Of a stretch of DNA of 64,000 nucleotides, positions 56,302-64,000 are shown in pieces (position 1 is the first letter of the stretch; each line of letters opens with the position of its first letter). Origin of the DNA: Sphingobacteriia bacterium (lineage in GTDB: Bacteria; Bacteroidota; Bacteroidia; Chitinophagales; Chitinophagaceae). The stretch is taken from contig RDZY01000007.1 in NCBI GenBank assembly GCA_004294135.1, positions 186,001-250,000 of the forward strand, given 5' to 3'. Below the pieces are notes generated by a model. That model searched no databases, was not told the origin of the DNA, and saw only the letters and a list, made by a program, of their open reading frames with translations. The translations under genes and the position numbers were made by a program.

Positions 56302-57564
56302 ATGAATATTCTACTAAAGCAGGTGCTGATTACCGACCCCAATTCTCCCTTCAATGGTAAAATATACGACCTGCTCATAGCCGGTTCAACCATCTCAAAT
56401 ATTGGGACCAATCTGACTCATAAAAACGCGACTATTATTGATGAACCCGGCTTATGCGTGTCTCCCGGTTGGGTAGATTGCTTTGCCCATTTTGCAGATC
56501 CAGGTTACGAATTCAAAGAAACCATCGAAAGCGGCATCAAAGCAGCAGCAGCAGGTGGTTTTACTCGAGTCTTTACACTGCCCAATACCAAACCAATAAT
56601 CGACCATAAATCACTGGTTGAATACACTGCTAACCATTCCATCAATAGTCCCGTTCAAATTCAACCCATTGGTGCCATCACCCAAAAAGCCGAAGGCAAA
56701 GAATTGGCAGAAATGTACGATATGCGCCACAGCGGAGCCGTAGCATTTTCTGATGGCCTTAACCCCATTCAATCCCCAGGATTATTTATTAAAGCCTTGC
56801 AATATGTAAAAGCATTTGATGGAGTGCTCATACAAATGCCCATTGATAATAGCATTGGAGCGGCGGGACTCATGAATGAAGGCATTATCTCTACAAGACT
56901 AGGCCTACCCGGAATTCCCGCTATTGCAGAAGAAAGCATCCTTAGAAGAGATATTGAACTGGTAAAATATACCGGATCTAAATTACACGTAACAGGTATT
57001 TCCACCCTACAATCTCTTAATCTTATCAGGATTGCTAAAAAAGAAGGTCTACAAATTACTTGTAGCGTAACGCCTTACCATCTTTTTTTCTGTGAAGATG
57101 ACTTACAGGGTTATGATACTTTTTTAAAAGTAAATCCTCCCCTTCGCAGTATCAACGATATGATGGCATTGAGAGACGGCGTATTAGATGGTACAGTCGA
57201 CTGTATTGCTTCCCACCATTTTCCACAGGATTGGGACCATAAAATTTGTGAATTTGAATACGCAGCTTTCGGTATGATTGGACTACAAACTTCATTTGCA
57301 GTAGTGAATCATTTGCTTGATCAACTTACAAATGACCAACTGGTAAAACTTTTTTCGCTCAACGCTCGTAATATTTTTAACTTGCCAATAACTAATATTA
57401 CTGAAGGCGCTGTTGCCGAGCTGACCATTTACCATAGAAAAAACACCACCTTGCTAAAAAAAGAACACAATAAAAGTAAATCTGTAAATAGTGCATTCAT
57501 TGAAAGAGCTTTGAATGGCAAAGTATATGGCATCATTAATAATCAACAATTCATTACCCATTAA
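56302..57564 (+). CDS. Dihydroorotase-like protein with altered metal site
   Basis: The 420-residue protein belongs to the amidohydrolase/dihydroorotase (type I) family: GLCVSPGWVDCFAHFADPGYEFKE, GGFTRVFTLPNTKP and KVNPPLR. In active enzymes the first motif is DxHxH; here it is DCFAH, so one His is lost. The later ATDHAPH motif is ASHHFPQ, so the catalytic Asp is His. It therefore resembles PyrC-prime type non-catalytic dihydroorotases that partner aspartate carbamoyltransferase. The ATG at 56302 gives the natural MNILLKQVLITDP start. It starts a co-oriented group that ends at 62219. Confidence 0.78.
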   Translation: MNILLKQVLITDPNSPFNGKIYDLLIAGSTISNIGTNLTHKNATIIDEPGLCVSPGWVDCFAHFADPGYEFKETIESGIKAAAAGGFTRVFTLPNTKPIIDHKSLVEYTANHSINSPVQIQPIGAITQKAEGKELAEMYDMRHSGAVAFSDGLNPIQSPGLFIKALQYVKAFDGVLIQMPIDNSIGAAGLMNEGIISTRLGLPGIPAIAEESILRRDIELVKYTGSKLHVTGISTLQSLNLIRIAKKEGLQITCSVTPYHLFFCEDDLQGYDTFLKVNPPLRSINDMMALRDGVLDGTVDCIASHHFPQDWDHKICEFEYAAFGMIGLQTSFAVVNHLLDQLTNDQLVKLFSLNARNIFNLPITNITEGAVAELTIYHRKNTTLLKKEHNKSKSVNSAFIERALNGKVYGIINNQQFITH

Positions 57565-57574
57565 AAAATAATAT

Positions 57575-58111
57575 ATGAAAGTAAATCTAATTAATGAAGG
57601 ATTAAAGTATGGCCTGATTTGCGGCATCGCAGCACTACTATTAATGTTTGGTAGCTGGGCTTCTGGAGACGCTGTATATGCCAATGTGCAGATGTATGGA
57701 ACATTTGTACCCTATATGTTTGGGATTATTTTATTCGTTGCTTTTACCATTAGGAAACAAAATGGCGGATTTATAAGTTTCGCAGAAGTATTGAAATTCA
57801 GCTTTCTGGCGTTTTCTGTTTCGGCAGTAATTGTTGGCATCGGGAATTTAGTATTATTAAACTTGATTGACAAAGGATTGAGTGAAAGAATGGCTGAAAT
57901 AGGACTTGAAAAGACCCGTCAAATGATGGAAAAATTTGGTGCTTCAGAAGAAGATATAGAGAAAAGTATGGCTTCTACCCAAGCAAGTATGAAAGATACT
58001 GGCCCAAAGAAAATTTTTCTAGGAACAGGAATTACCATTGTACTCGGATTTGTAGAGGCTTTGATTATTTCTATTATTGCTAAGAAAGACGAAAAATTTC
58101 AAGATCAATAA
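57575..58111 (+). CDS. DUF4199 membrane protein
   Basis: The 178-residue protein has about four hydrophobic helices (about 11-32, 43-65, 72-98 and 146-166) with an acidic, helical loop between the last two (about 105-145, rich in Met, Glu and Lys). Length and topology fit DUF4199, a family frequent in Bacteroidota of unknown function. It is 10 bases after the dihydroorotase-like gene and six before the glycosyltransferase, so it is likely cotranscribed with both. Confidence 0.75.
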   Translation: MKVNLINEGLKYGLICGIAALLLMFGSWASGDAVYANVQMYGTFVPYMFGIILFVAFTIRKQNGGFISFAEVLKFSFLAFSVSAVIVGIGNLVLLNLIDKGLSERMAEIGLEKTRQMMEKFGASEEDIEKSMASTQASMKDTGPKKIFLGTGITIVLGFVEALIISIIAKKDEKFQDQ

Positions 58112-58117
58112 GCGTGC

Positions 58118-59065
58118 ATGAATATATCCATCGTTATTCCATTATTGAATGAAGAAGAATCCCTGCCTGAATTGTGTAACTGGATTCATTCCGTTGTTGC
58201 CCAGCATGGTTTCAGCTATGAAGTGCTGCTGATTGACGATGGTAGTACCGATAATAGTTGGAATACCATTCAATCAATTGCTGCAAACAACTCCCATATA
58301 AAAGGAATTAAATTCCAGCGCAATTACGGAAAATCTGCAGCACTTAATGAAGGATTTAAAGCCGCACAAGGTGATGTAATTATTACCATGGACGCCGATA
58401 TGCAAGATTCTCCCGACGAAATTCCCGCCCTCTATAAAATGATTATAGATGAGGGCTACGATATGGTGAGTGGTTGGAAAAAAAAGCGTTATGATAATAC
58501 CCTCACCAAAAATATTCCTTCCAAACTCTTCAACGCCGTAGCTCGTGCCAGCTCTGGTATTCAACTGCACGATTTTAATTGCGGACTGAAAGCTTATCGA
58601 AAAAAACTGGTGAAATGCATTGAAGTTTTTGGTGAAATGCATCGCTATATTCCTGTGCTGGCCAAATGGAGTGGATTCAGAAAAATTGGCGAGAAAGTGG
58701 TTGAGCACCGCCCCAGAAAATATGGCACCAGCAAATTTGGCTGGTCGCGATTCATCAATGGTTTCCTCGACCTAGGTACCATTATGTTCCTCGGTAAATT
58801 TGGCAAGAAACCCATGCAATTTTTTGGCCTTTACGGTACCCTCTCATTTTTAATAGGCTTTCTCACCAGCATCTACCTAATTGTTTCCAAATTCTTGAAC
58901 CCTGAAATTGGGTTGACCAATAAACCGTTTTTTTATATAGCATTGGTAACCATGATTATTGGTATGCAATTATTCTTGACTGGCTTTATTGCTGAACTTA
59001 TTGCTCGCAATGCCACAGAGAGAAATGTATATTTGATTGAAGAAAAACTGGGACTTCCAGCTTAA
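58118..59065 (+). CDS. Family 2 glycosyltransferase, polyprenyl-phosphate type
   Basis: The 315-residue protein has the GT-A core: SIVIPLLNEEESL at the start, LIDDGSTDNSW near 48, and the DxD site as MDADMQDSPDEIP near 90. Two C-terminal hydrophobic helices (about 240-262 and 270-305) anchor it. This matches the DPM1/GtrB/ArnC group, which transfers a sugar from a nucleotide to undecaprenyl phosphate. The donor cannot be inferred. The next gene, another glycosyltransferase, starts 11 bases further. Confidence 0.85.
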   Translation: MNISIVIPLLNEEESLPELCNWIHSVVAQHGFSYEVLLIDDGSTDNSWNTIQSIAANNSHIKGIKFQRNYGKSAALNEGFKAAQGDVIITMDADMQDSPDEIPALYKMIIDEGYDMVSGWKKKRYDNTLTKNIPSKLFNAVARASSGIQLHDFNCGLKAYRKKLVKCIEVFGEMHRYIPVLAKWSGFRKIGEKVVEHRPRKYGTSKFGWSRFINGFLDLGTIMFLGKFGKKPMQFFGLYGTLSFLIGFLTSIYLIVSKFLNPEIGLTNKPFFYIALVTMIIGMQLFLTGFIAELIARNATERNVYLIEEKLGLPA

Positions 59066-59076
59066 CTAGTATTGCC

Positions 59077-60225
59077 ATGAAGCCTTCACTGATTTTAATC
59101 GGAACCAGTTGGCCTTTCAGAAGTGGAGGCATCGCTTCTTTTAATGAAAGACTAGCTAGGGCTTTTCAAGCGCAAGGGTTTAGCGTAACCATCTATACTT
59201 TTTCACTGCAATATCCTGCCTTCCTATTTCCTGGCAAATCGCAGTACAGTGATACACCCAAACCCACTGATCTAGCTATTCATATTTGTATTAATTCAAT
59301 CAACCCACTCAACTGGATTAAAGTAGGTCGCTTAATTGCCAAGCAAAATGCCAATATTGTGCTGGTGCGCTATTGGCTGCCTTTTTTAGGCCCCTGTCTC
59401 GGTACTATTTTACGACTCGTAAAAAAAAACAAGACCAGTAAAATTATTTGTATTGCCGATAATATTATTCCGCACGAAAAAAGATTGGGAGATCATTTTT
59501 TTACACAATACTTTATAAGACCGGTGGACGCATTTATTACCTTAAGTGAAAAAGTAGCATCCGACCTCAGTAGCTTTACCACCAAAAAAGCATTGGTAAT
59601 TCAACATCCACTCTACGATCATTTTGGCCCTTTAATGCCTAAAATTACCGCCCGTGAAAAGCTTGGAATCCCTGCCGATATACCCATAGTACTTTTCTTT
59701 GGATTCATTCGCAAATACAAGGGATTGGATCTCTTATTACAAGCTCTAGCCATCTTGAAAAATAAGAAGGCTGATAATCATCAATTGGTTTTGCCGAAAT
59801 TGATTGTTGCAGGTGAATTTTATGATAACCCAACGCACTACCAGCAACTAATTCATTCACTTGGTTTGCAAGAACTATGTTTTTTATACACCCATTTTAT
59901 TCCCGATGAGGAGGTGAAATATTATTTCAATGCCTGCGATTTCGTTATTCAACCCTATCGCAATGCTACCCAAAGTGGGGTGACTCCATTGGCCTATCAT
60001 TTTGAAAAGCCCATGCTGGTTACCAATGTAGGTGCTTTGCCTGATATGATTTTACAAGATAAAAGTGGGTTGGTGGTAGAACCCGATGCAGAAAGTATTG
60101 CTAAGGGCATTCAATCTCTGTATGAATTAGGTGAAGAAAATTTTTTATTCCACCTTCGCAAAGAGAAACAAAAATACAGTTGGAATTCGCTGACCAATGC
60201 TATTCAATCCCTAGCTAAAAATTAA
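59077..60225 (+). CDS. Family 4 glycosyltransferase
   Basis: The 382-residue GT-B enzyme starts with the family's glycine-rich element (TSWPFRSGGIASFNERLARA). The C-terminal domain has FFGFIRKYKGLDLLLQAL and the nucleotide-sugar region, with a C-terminal Glu motif in YRNATQSGVTPLAYHFEKPMLVTNVGALPDMI. No membrane helix is seen. Its function in glycan or LPS assembly is inferred from the flanking GT2, GmhA and GmhB genes. The acceptor and donor are unknown. Confidence 0.85.
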   Translation: MKPSLILIGTSWPFRSGGIASFNERLARAFQAQGFSVTIYTFSLQYPAFLFPGKSQYSDTPKPTDLAIHICINSINPLNWIKVGRLIAKQNANIVLVRYWLPFLGPCLGTILRLVKKNKTSKIICIADNIIPHEKRLGDHFFTQYFIRPVDAFITLSEKVASDLSSFTTKKALVIQHPLYDHFGPLMPKITAREKLGIPADIPIVLFFGFIRKYKGLDLLLQALAILKNKKADNHQLVLPKLIVAGEFYDNPTHYQQLIHSLGLQELCFLYTHFIPDEEVKYYFNACDFVIQPYRNATQSGVTPLAYHFEKPMLVTNVGALPDMILQDKSGLVVEPDAESIAKGIQSLYELGEENFLFHLRKEKQKYSWNSLTNAIQSLAKN

Positions 60226-60228
60226 TAC

Positions 60229-60813
60229 ATGAATCTAAAAATACATTCCCTCATCAGCAATTCTATTGAGGTTAAACAACAATTACTACTTGATGCTCAC
60301 TTGATGAATATGCTGGAACAATGCGTTACCATTGTTACCAATGCATTTGAACAAAATCATAAAGTGCATTTCTGTGGTAATGGCGGTAGTGCCGCAGATG
60401 CACAACACTTAGCGGCTGAATTTTCTGGTCGCTTCTATAAAAACAGAAGAGCACTTCCCTCCGAAGCCTTACACGCTAATAGTTCCTATCTTACTGCTGT
60501 TGCCAATGATTATGGATATGATGAAGTATATGCAAGATTGGTAGATGGTACTATGGATAAAGGGGATGTATTAATTGGACTCAGTACTTCGGGTAATTCT
60601 ACCAATATTGTAAAAGCTTTTGAAACCGCTCAGGCAAAGGGTATCATTACCATTGGACTTACCGGTAGCAGCGGTGGAAAAATGAAACCACTGAGTAATT
60701 ACCTGCTCAATATTCCTTCCGATATCACCCCAAGAATACAAGAGAGTCATATTCTTTTAGGACATATTATTTGTGAATTAGTAGAAGAAAATTTATTTAC
60801 AACGAATGCTTAG
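60229..60813 (+). CDS. gmhA: Phosphoheptose isomerase (sedoheptulose 7-phosphate isomerase)
   Basis: The 194-residue SIS-domain enzyme converts sedoheptulose 7-phosphate to D-glycero-D-manno-heptose 7-phosphate. Motifs: FCGNGGSAADAQHLAAEFSG near 46, STSGNSTNIVKA, and SHILLGHIICELVE with the catalytic His. Length is typical. It starts three bases after the GT4 gene and overlaps gmhB by eight bases, so it is translationally coupled with it. Confidence 0.93.
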   Translation: MNLKIHSLISNSIEVKQQLLLDAHLMNMLEQCVTIVTNAFEQNHKVHFCGNGGSAADAQHLAAEFSGRFYKNRRALPSEALHANSSYLTAVANDYGYDEVYARLVDGTMDKGDVLIGLSTSGNSTNIVKAFETAQAKGIITIGLTGSSGGKMKPLSNYLLNIPSDITPRIQESHILLGHIICELVEENLFTTNA

Positions 60814-61369
60814 ATTAACAGATATAAAGAAGGAGTGGACTTTATTTTTAGATAGAGATGGCGTGTTGAATCATGAAAAAAATGAGGACTATATTCGCAA
60901 CTGGAATGAATTTGAGTTTTATCCGGATACTTTAGCAGCTATACCACTACTCAATGAATGCTTTGGCACGATTGTGGTTGCTACCAACCAAAAAGGCGTT
61001 GGAAAAGCATTGATGACCGAAGCAGATTTATACAGTATTAACCAGCCCATGCTTCAGCATATTGAAGCAGCAGGGGGACTGATTAAAAAAGTATATTATT
61101 GCACCGATCTTGCGGACGATTCGCCCAACAGAAAACCCCAACCTGGCATGGCTTTTCAAGCAAAAGCAGATTTTACCAGTATTGATTTTTCTAAAAGTAT
61201 TATGGTGGGCAATCGGATGAGCGATATGAAATTTGGACGCAATGCGGGTATGTTTACTGTGTTTTTAGCTACAACCCATCCCGATACGCCCTTTCCAGAT
61301 GAATATATTGACCTTCGTTTTAACAGCCTCTATGATTTTGCATTAGCTTGTACCAACACAAATAAATAA
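60806..61369 (+). CDS. gmhB: HAD family phosphatase, GmhB-like (heptose bisphosphate 7-phosphatase)
   Basis: The 187-residue HAD-IIIA phosphatase has catalytic FLDRDGVLNHE (Asp17 and Asp19), VVATNQKGVGK (motif II), RKPQPGM (motif III Lys) and VGNRMSDMKFG (motif IV). E. coli GmhB also holds a zinc site made of four residues including several Cys; only one Cys is seen in the matching loop, so zinc may be absent. It would dephosphorylate heptose 1,7-bisphosphate. The next enzymes (HldE-type kinase/nucleotidyltransferase) are not in the window. Confidence 0.85.
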   Translation: MLRLTDIKKEWTLFLDRDGVLNHEKNEDYIRNWNEFEFYPDTLAAIPLLNECFGTIVVATNQKGVGKALMTEADLYSINQPMLQHIEAAGGLIKKVYYCTDLADDSPNRKPQPGMAFQAKADFTSIDFSKSIMVGNRMSDMKFGRNAGMFTVFLATTHPDTPFPDEYIDLRFNSLYDFALACTNTNK

Positions 61370-61370
61370 G

Positions 61371-62219
61371 ATGAAAAAATGCTTGCTACTGGTTATACTC
61401 GCTCCCACTTTTTTCCATGTAATGGCTCAAACTGATGCCAACAAAAAAGTATTAAACAACATTGAATTGGCATTGAGTAAATATGCAACGACCATTATCA
61501 ATACCGATGATATTGAAGAACGCCTACGAGCTGATAGTTTTTTTACCCGCAATTTGGTGCAAGCACTGAAAACCCCCTACTCTTTTCATTACCCTTTTGA
61601 TTCTTTAAAAAGTATTTCCCGTATTTATGCGCCTGACAGTAGTTTTCGCATCATCACTTGGCAACTGATGAAAAATTTCAGCTATTACCGCTATAAGGGT
61701 GCCATTCAAATGAATACCAAAGACGGTTCTTTAAAGCTGATTCCTTTGTACGACGGCACCGATTTTACCGAGCATCCAACCGACTCAATTCGCAGCAACG
61801 AAAATTGGATTGGGGCTTTGTATTACAATATCGTTCTAAAAAAATACAACAATAAAAATTATTATACCTTATTGGGTTATGATGAGAACGATGCCAACAG
61901 CACCAAAAAATGGATGGAAGTATTGTATTTCGATCAGCATAAACCAAGATTTGGGGGACGTTTTTTTAGTTATCCCAAAGATCCAATAAAACCACCGCAA
62001 CCTGCTTTTCGCTTTTGCATTGAATTTAAAAAGCAAGCCAATGCAAAACTTAATTTTAATCCCGCTATAGATCAAATTGTTTTTGCCAAACTAGTAAGCG
62101 AGACAAATGAGCCCAATAAAAAACACACTTTAGTCCCCTACGGCACTATGGAAGGCTTTAAATGGGAGTTTGGAAAATGGGTTTATATTCCAGAGTATAC
62201 GGCAGAGGAACCCCGCTAG
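61371..62219 (+). CDS. Exported protein of unknown function
   Basis: The 282-residue protein has a signal peptide (1-20, ending HVMAQ). The mature region holds no recognised catalytic motif. It is rich in aromatic residues and has a conserved-looking core ([22 protein letters not shown], then [26 protein letters not shown]), suggesting a beta-rich fold. It starts one base after gmhB and so may be cotranscribed. It converges on lepA and shares four bases with it. Similar proteins are seen in other Bacteroidota, but I do not recognise a named family. Confidence 0.55.
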   Translation: MKKCLLLVILAPTFFHVMAQTDANKKVLNNIELALSKYATTIINTDDIEERLRADSFFTRNLVQALKTPYSFHYPFDSLKSISRIYAPDSSFRIITWQLMKNFSYYRYKGAIQMNTKDGSLKLIPLYDGTDFTEHPTDSIRSNENWIGALYYNIVLKKYNNKNYYTLLGYDENDANSTKKWMEVLYFDQHKPRFGGRFFSYPKDPIKPPQPAFRFCIEFKKQANAKLNFNPAIDQIVFAKLVSETNEPNKKHTLVPYGTMEGFKWEFGKWVYIPEYTAEEPR

Positions 62220-64000
62220 TCTAGTTTCAAAACCGCCAAAAACGCTTCCTGTGGTATTTCTACATTCCCAATCTGGCGCATGCGTTTCTTGCCTTCTTTC
62301 TGCTTTTCTAGCAACTTTCTTTTACGGCTGATATCCCCACCATAACATTTGGCAGTTACATCTTTGCGCATGGCACTGATGCTTTCACGAGCAATAACTT
62401 TAGCCCCAATTGCTGCCTGAATAGATATTTGAAACTGTTGTTTTGGTAATAATTCTTTTAATTTTTCGCAGAGGCGGCGACCAAAATCAGTGGCACGACT
62501 TCTATGAATAAGTGCACTTAACGCATCTACTTTATCCCCATTCAATAAAATATCCATCTTTACAATATCCGCATTACGGTTGTCGATGGGTGAATAGTCA
62601 AAAGAGGCATAACCCCTGGTAGAACTTTTTAGCTTATCATAGAAATCGAATACAATCTCCGTTAATGGCATTTCAAAAATCAATTCAACCCGAGTAGGGG
62701 TTAAATAACTTTGGTTGATTAATATACCTCTTTTACCCAAACAGAGGGTCATTATATTGCCAATATAATCTGGCAATGTAATAATCTGTGCTTTAATAAA
62801 AGGCTCTTCAATATGATCTATCTTAACTGGATCGGGCATTTCTACTGGGTTATTCACCAGAATTTTTTCACCCCTTGTGGTATAGGCATTAAAGCTAACG
62901 TTGGGTACAGTGGTAATAACCGTTTGGTTGAATTCACGCTCCAATCGCTCTTGAATAATTTCCATATGCAACAAGCCTAGGAATCCGCAACGAAAGCCAA
63001 AACCCAATGCCTGTGATGTTTCTAGTTCAAAAGTAAGTGATGCATCATTCAACTGAAGCTTGTCCATACAATCCCTCAACTCCTCAAACTGATCGGTCTC
63101 CACAGGAAATATTCCTGCGAAAACCATGGGCTTTACTTCTTCAAATCCGTTGATCATTTCACCCGGATTATTGGCCAATGTTATGGTATCTCCAACTTTA
63201 ACTTCCTTCGCATTTTTTATACCAGTAATAATATAACCTACGTCGCCCGCTTTTACTTCTGATTTGGGCGTCATGCTAAGTTTCAAAACCCCTACTTCAT
63301 CGGCAATATAATCTAGTCCCGAAGCCACAAAACGAATTTTATCGCCTTTTTTTAATATGCCATTTAAAATTCTATAATAGATGATAATGCCCCTGAAACT
63401 ATTGTAAACACTATCAAAAATCAATGCCTGAAGTGGCGCTGCTACGTCTCCTTCTGGTGCTGGAATGCGCGCTATTATGGCTTGTAATATTTCTTCAATA
63501 CCAATGCCCGACTTGCCACTGGCCAACAATATATCTTCTTGCTTACAACCAATCAAATCTATAATTTGATCCGTTACTTCTGGTATTTTAGCCCCATCCA
63601 TATCAATCTTATTAATCACCGGAATGATTTCCAAATCGTTTTCAATGGCTAAATATAAATTACTGATGGTCTGCGCTTGAATGCCCTGTGACGCGTCTAC
63701 CAACAATAAAGCCCCTTCACATGCTGCTAGTGCCCTGCTCACCTCATAGCTGAAATCTACGTGCCCAGGGGTATCAATTAAATTCAACACATATTGTACG
63801 CCTTTGTGTGTGTAATTAATTTGTATGGCGTGACTTTTTATGGTGATTCCTTTCTCACGTTCCAAGTCCATATCATCCAATACCTGATTCATCATATCTC
63901 GTTCACCAATGGTTTTGGTATGCTCTAATAATCGATCTGCCAGCGTACTTTTGCCGTGGTCTATATGGGCTATAATACAAAAATTCCTAATCTGCTTCAT
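62216..64000 (-). CDS. lepA: Elongation factor 4 (LepA)
   Basis: The 594-residue GTPase back-translocates stalled ribosomes. Visible are the P-loop AHIDHGKST (10-18), [12 protein letters not shown] (G3), NKIDMDGA (G4), and the LepA-specific C-terminal domain ([24 protein letters not shown]). Length matches the family (about 600). The gene is complete: its ATG is the last three bases of the window, so its promoter lies outside. Confidence 0.96.
   Translation of the reverse strand: MKQIRNFCIIAHIDHGKSTLADRLLEHTKTIGERDMMNQVLDDMDLEREKGITIKSHAIQINYTHKGVQYVLNLIDTPGHVDFSYEVSRALAACEGALLLVDASQGIQAQTISNLYLAIENDLEIIPVINKIDMDGAKIPEVTDQIIDLIGCKQEDILLASGKSGIGIEEILQAIIARIPAPEGDVAAPLQALIFDSVYNSFRGIIIYYRILNGILKKGDKIRFVASGLDYIADEVGVLKLSMTPKSEVKAGDVGYIITGIKNAKEVKVGDTITLANNPGEMINGFEEVKPMVFAGIFPVETDQFEELRDCMDKLQLNDASLTFELETSQALGFGFRCGFLGLLHMEIIQERLEREFNQTVITTVPNVSFNAYTTRGEKILVNNPVEMPDPVKIDHIEEPFIKAQIITLPDYIGNIMTLCLGKRGILINQSYLTPTRVELIFEMPLTEIVFDFYDKLKSSTRGYASFDYSPIDNRNADIVKMDILLNGDKVDALSALIHRSRATDFGRRLCEKLKELLPKQQFQISIQAAIGAKVIARESISAMRKDVTAKCYGGDISRKRKLLEKQKEGKKRMRQIGNVEIPQEAFLAVLKLD

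Noticed and set aside
1..64000. Mobile elements, prophage, CRISPR array or defence island
   Set aside because: No transposase, integrase, cas gene, regularly spaced repeat or restriction gene was found on either strand.

Overview
The window reads as one contiguous piece of a Bacteroidota chromosome. Indicators are AT-rich DNA, a SusC/SusD pair, DUF4397 lipoproteins, BatA-free CheR/CheB/hybrid-kinase signalling, eukaryote-like NADP isocitrate dehydrogenase, the Bacteroidota-type LptD/OstA proteins and several TAnnTTTG (-7 type) promoter boxes just ahead of start codons. Gene content resembles the Chitinophagaceae, but the exact genus is an inference. No insertion sequence, prophage, integrase or CRISPR array was seen, and no gene-free stretch exceeds 300 bases.

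Region 1 (31-15710) is a ten-gene assimilatory nitrate operon on the minus strand, with a divergent Crp/Fnr regulator. In transcription order it holds NirB and NirD (nitrite to ammonium), a 20-codon leader ORF in a hairpin, an outer membrane porin, the NrtABC-type ABC importer, a NarK-type MFS transporter, a nitrate reductase fused to its own NAD(P)H-dependent flavoprotein and [2Fe-2S] module, a nitrate-reductase-associated protein, and a rubredoxin fused to a degenerate nitrite/sulfite-reductase fold. Together they would carry nitrate across both membranes and reduce it to ammonium in the cytoplasm.

Region 2 (15710-26086) is housekeeping and envelope: an rRNA methyltransferase, uracil-DNA glycosylase, a PlsC acyltransferase, LptD, a cell wall amidase, an MCE lipid-transport protein, an OstA/LptA protein and NhaA. 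Region 3 (26090-32010) is a four-gene signalling operon: hybrid sensor kinase, CheR, CheB and a receiver-kinase. Region 4 (32209-46630) is mixed: an Omp85-like outer membrane protein, DUF2911 and DUF2452 proteins, Icd, an MntR-MntH(UspA) manganese operon with a clear operator, a lipoprotein, a phosphorylase-like protein lacking its PLP lysine, UbiX, ClpC, and a STAS/J-domain pair.

Region 5 (46674-53964) is a SusC/SusD-type uptake locus with two small lipoproteins and a DeoR-family regulator. A 13-bp motif, GCAAAAANNNGCA, recurs three times around the regulator and susC. Region 6 (54061-64000) has DnaG, tRNA-Pro(GGG), a dihydroorotase-like protein with lost metal ligands, glycosyltransferases, heptose-phosphate genes (GmhA, GmhB), an exported protein and LepA, whose start codon is the last three bases of the window.
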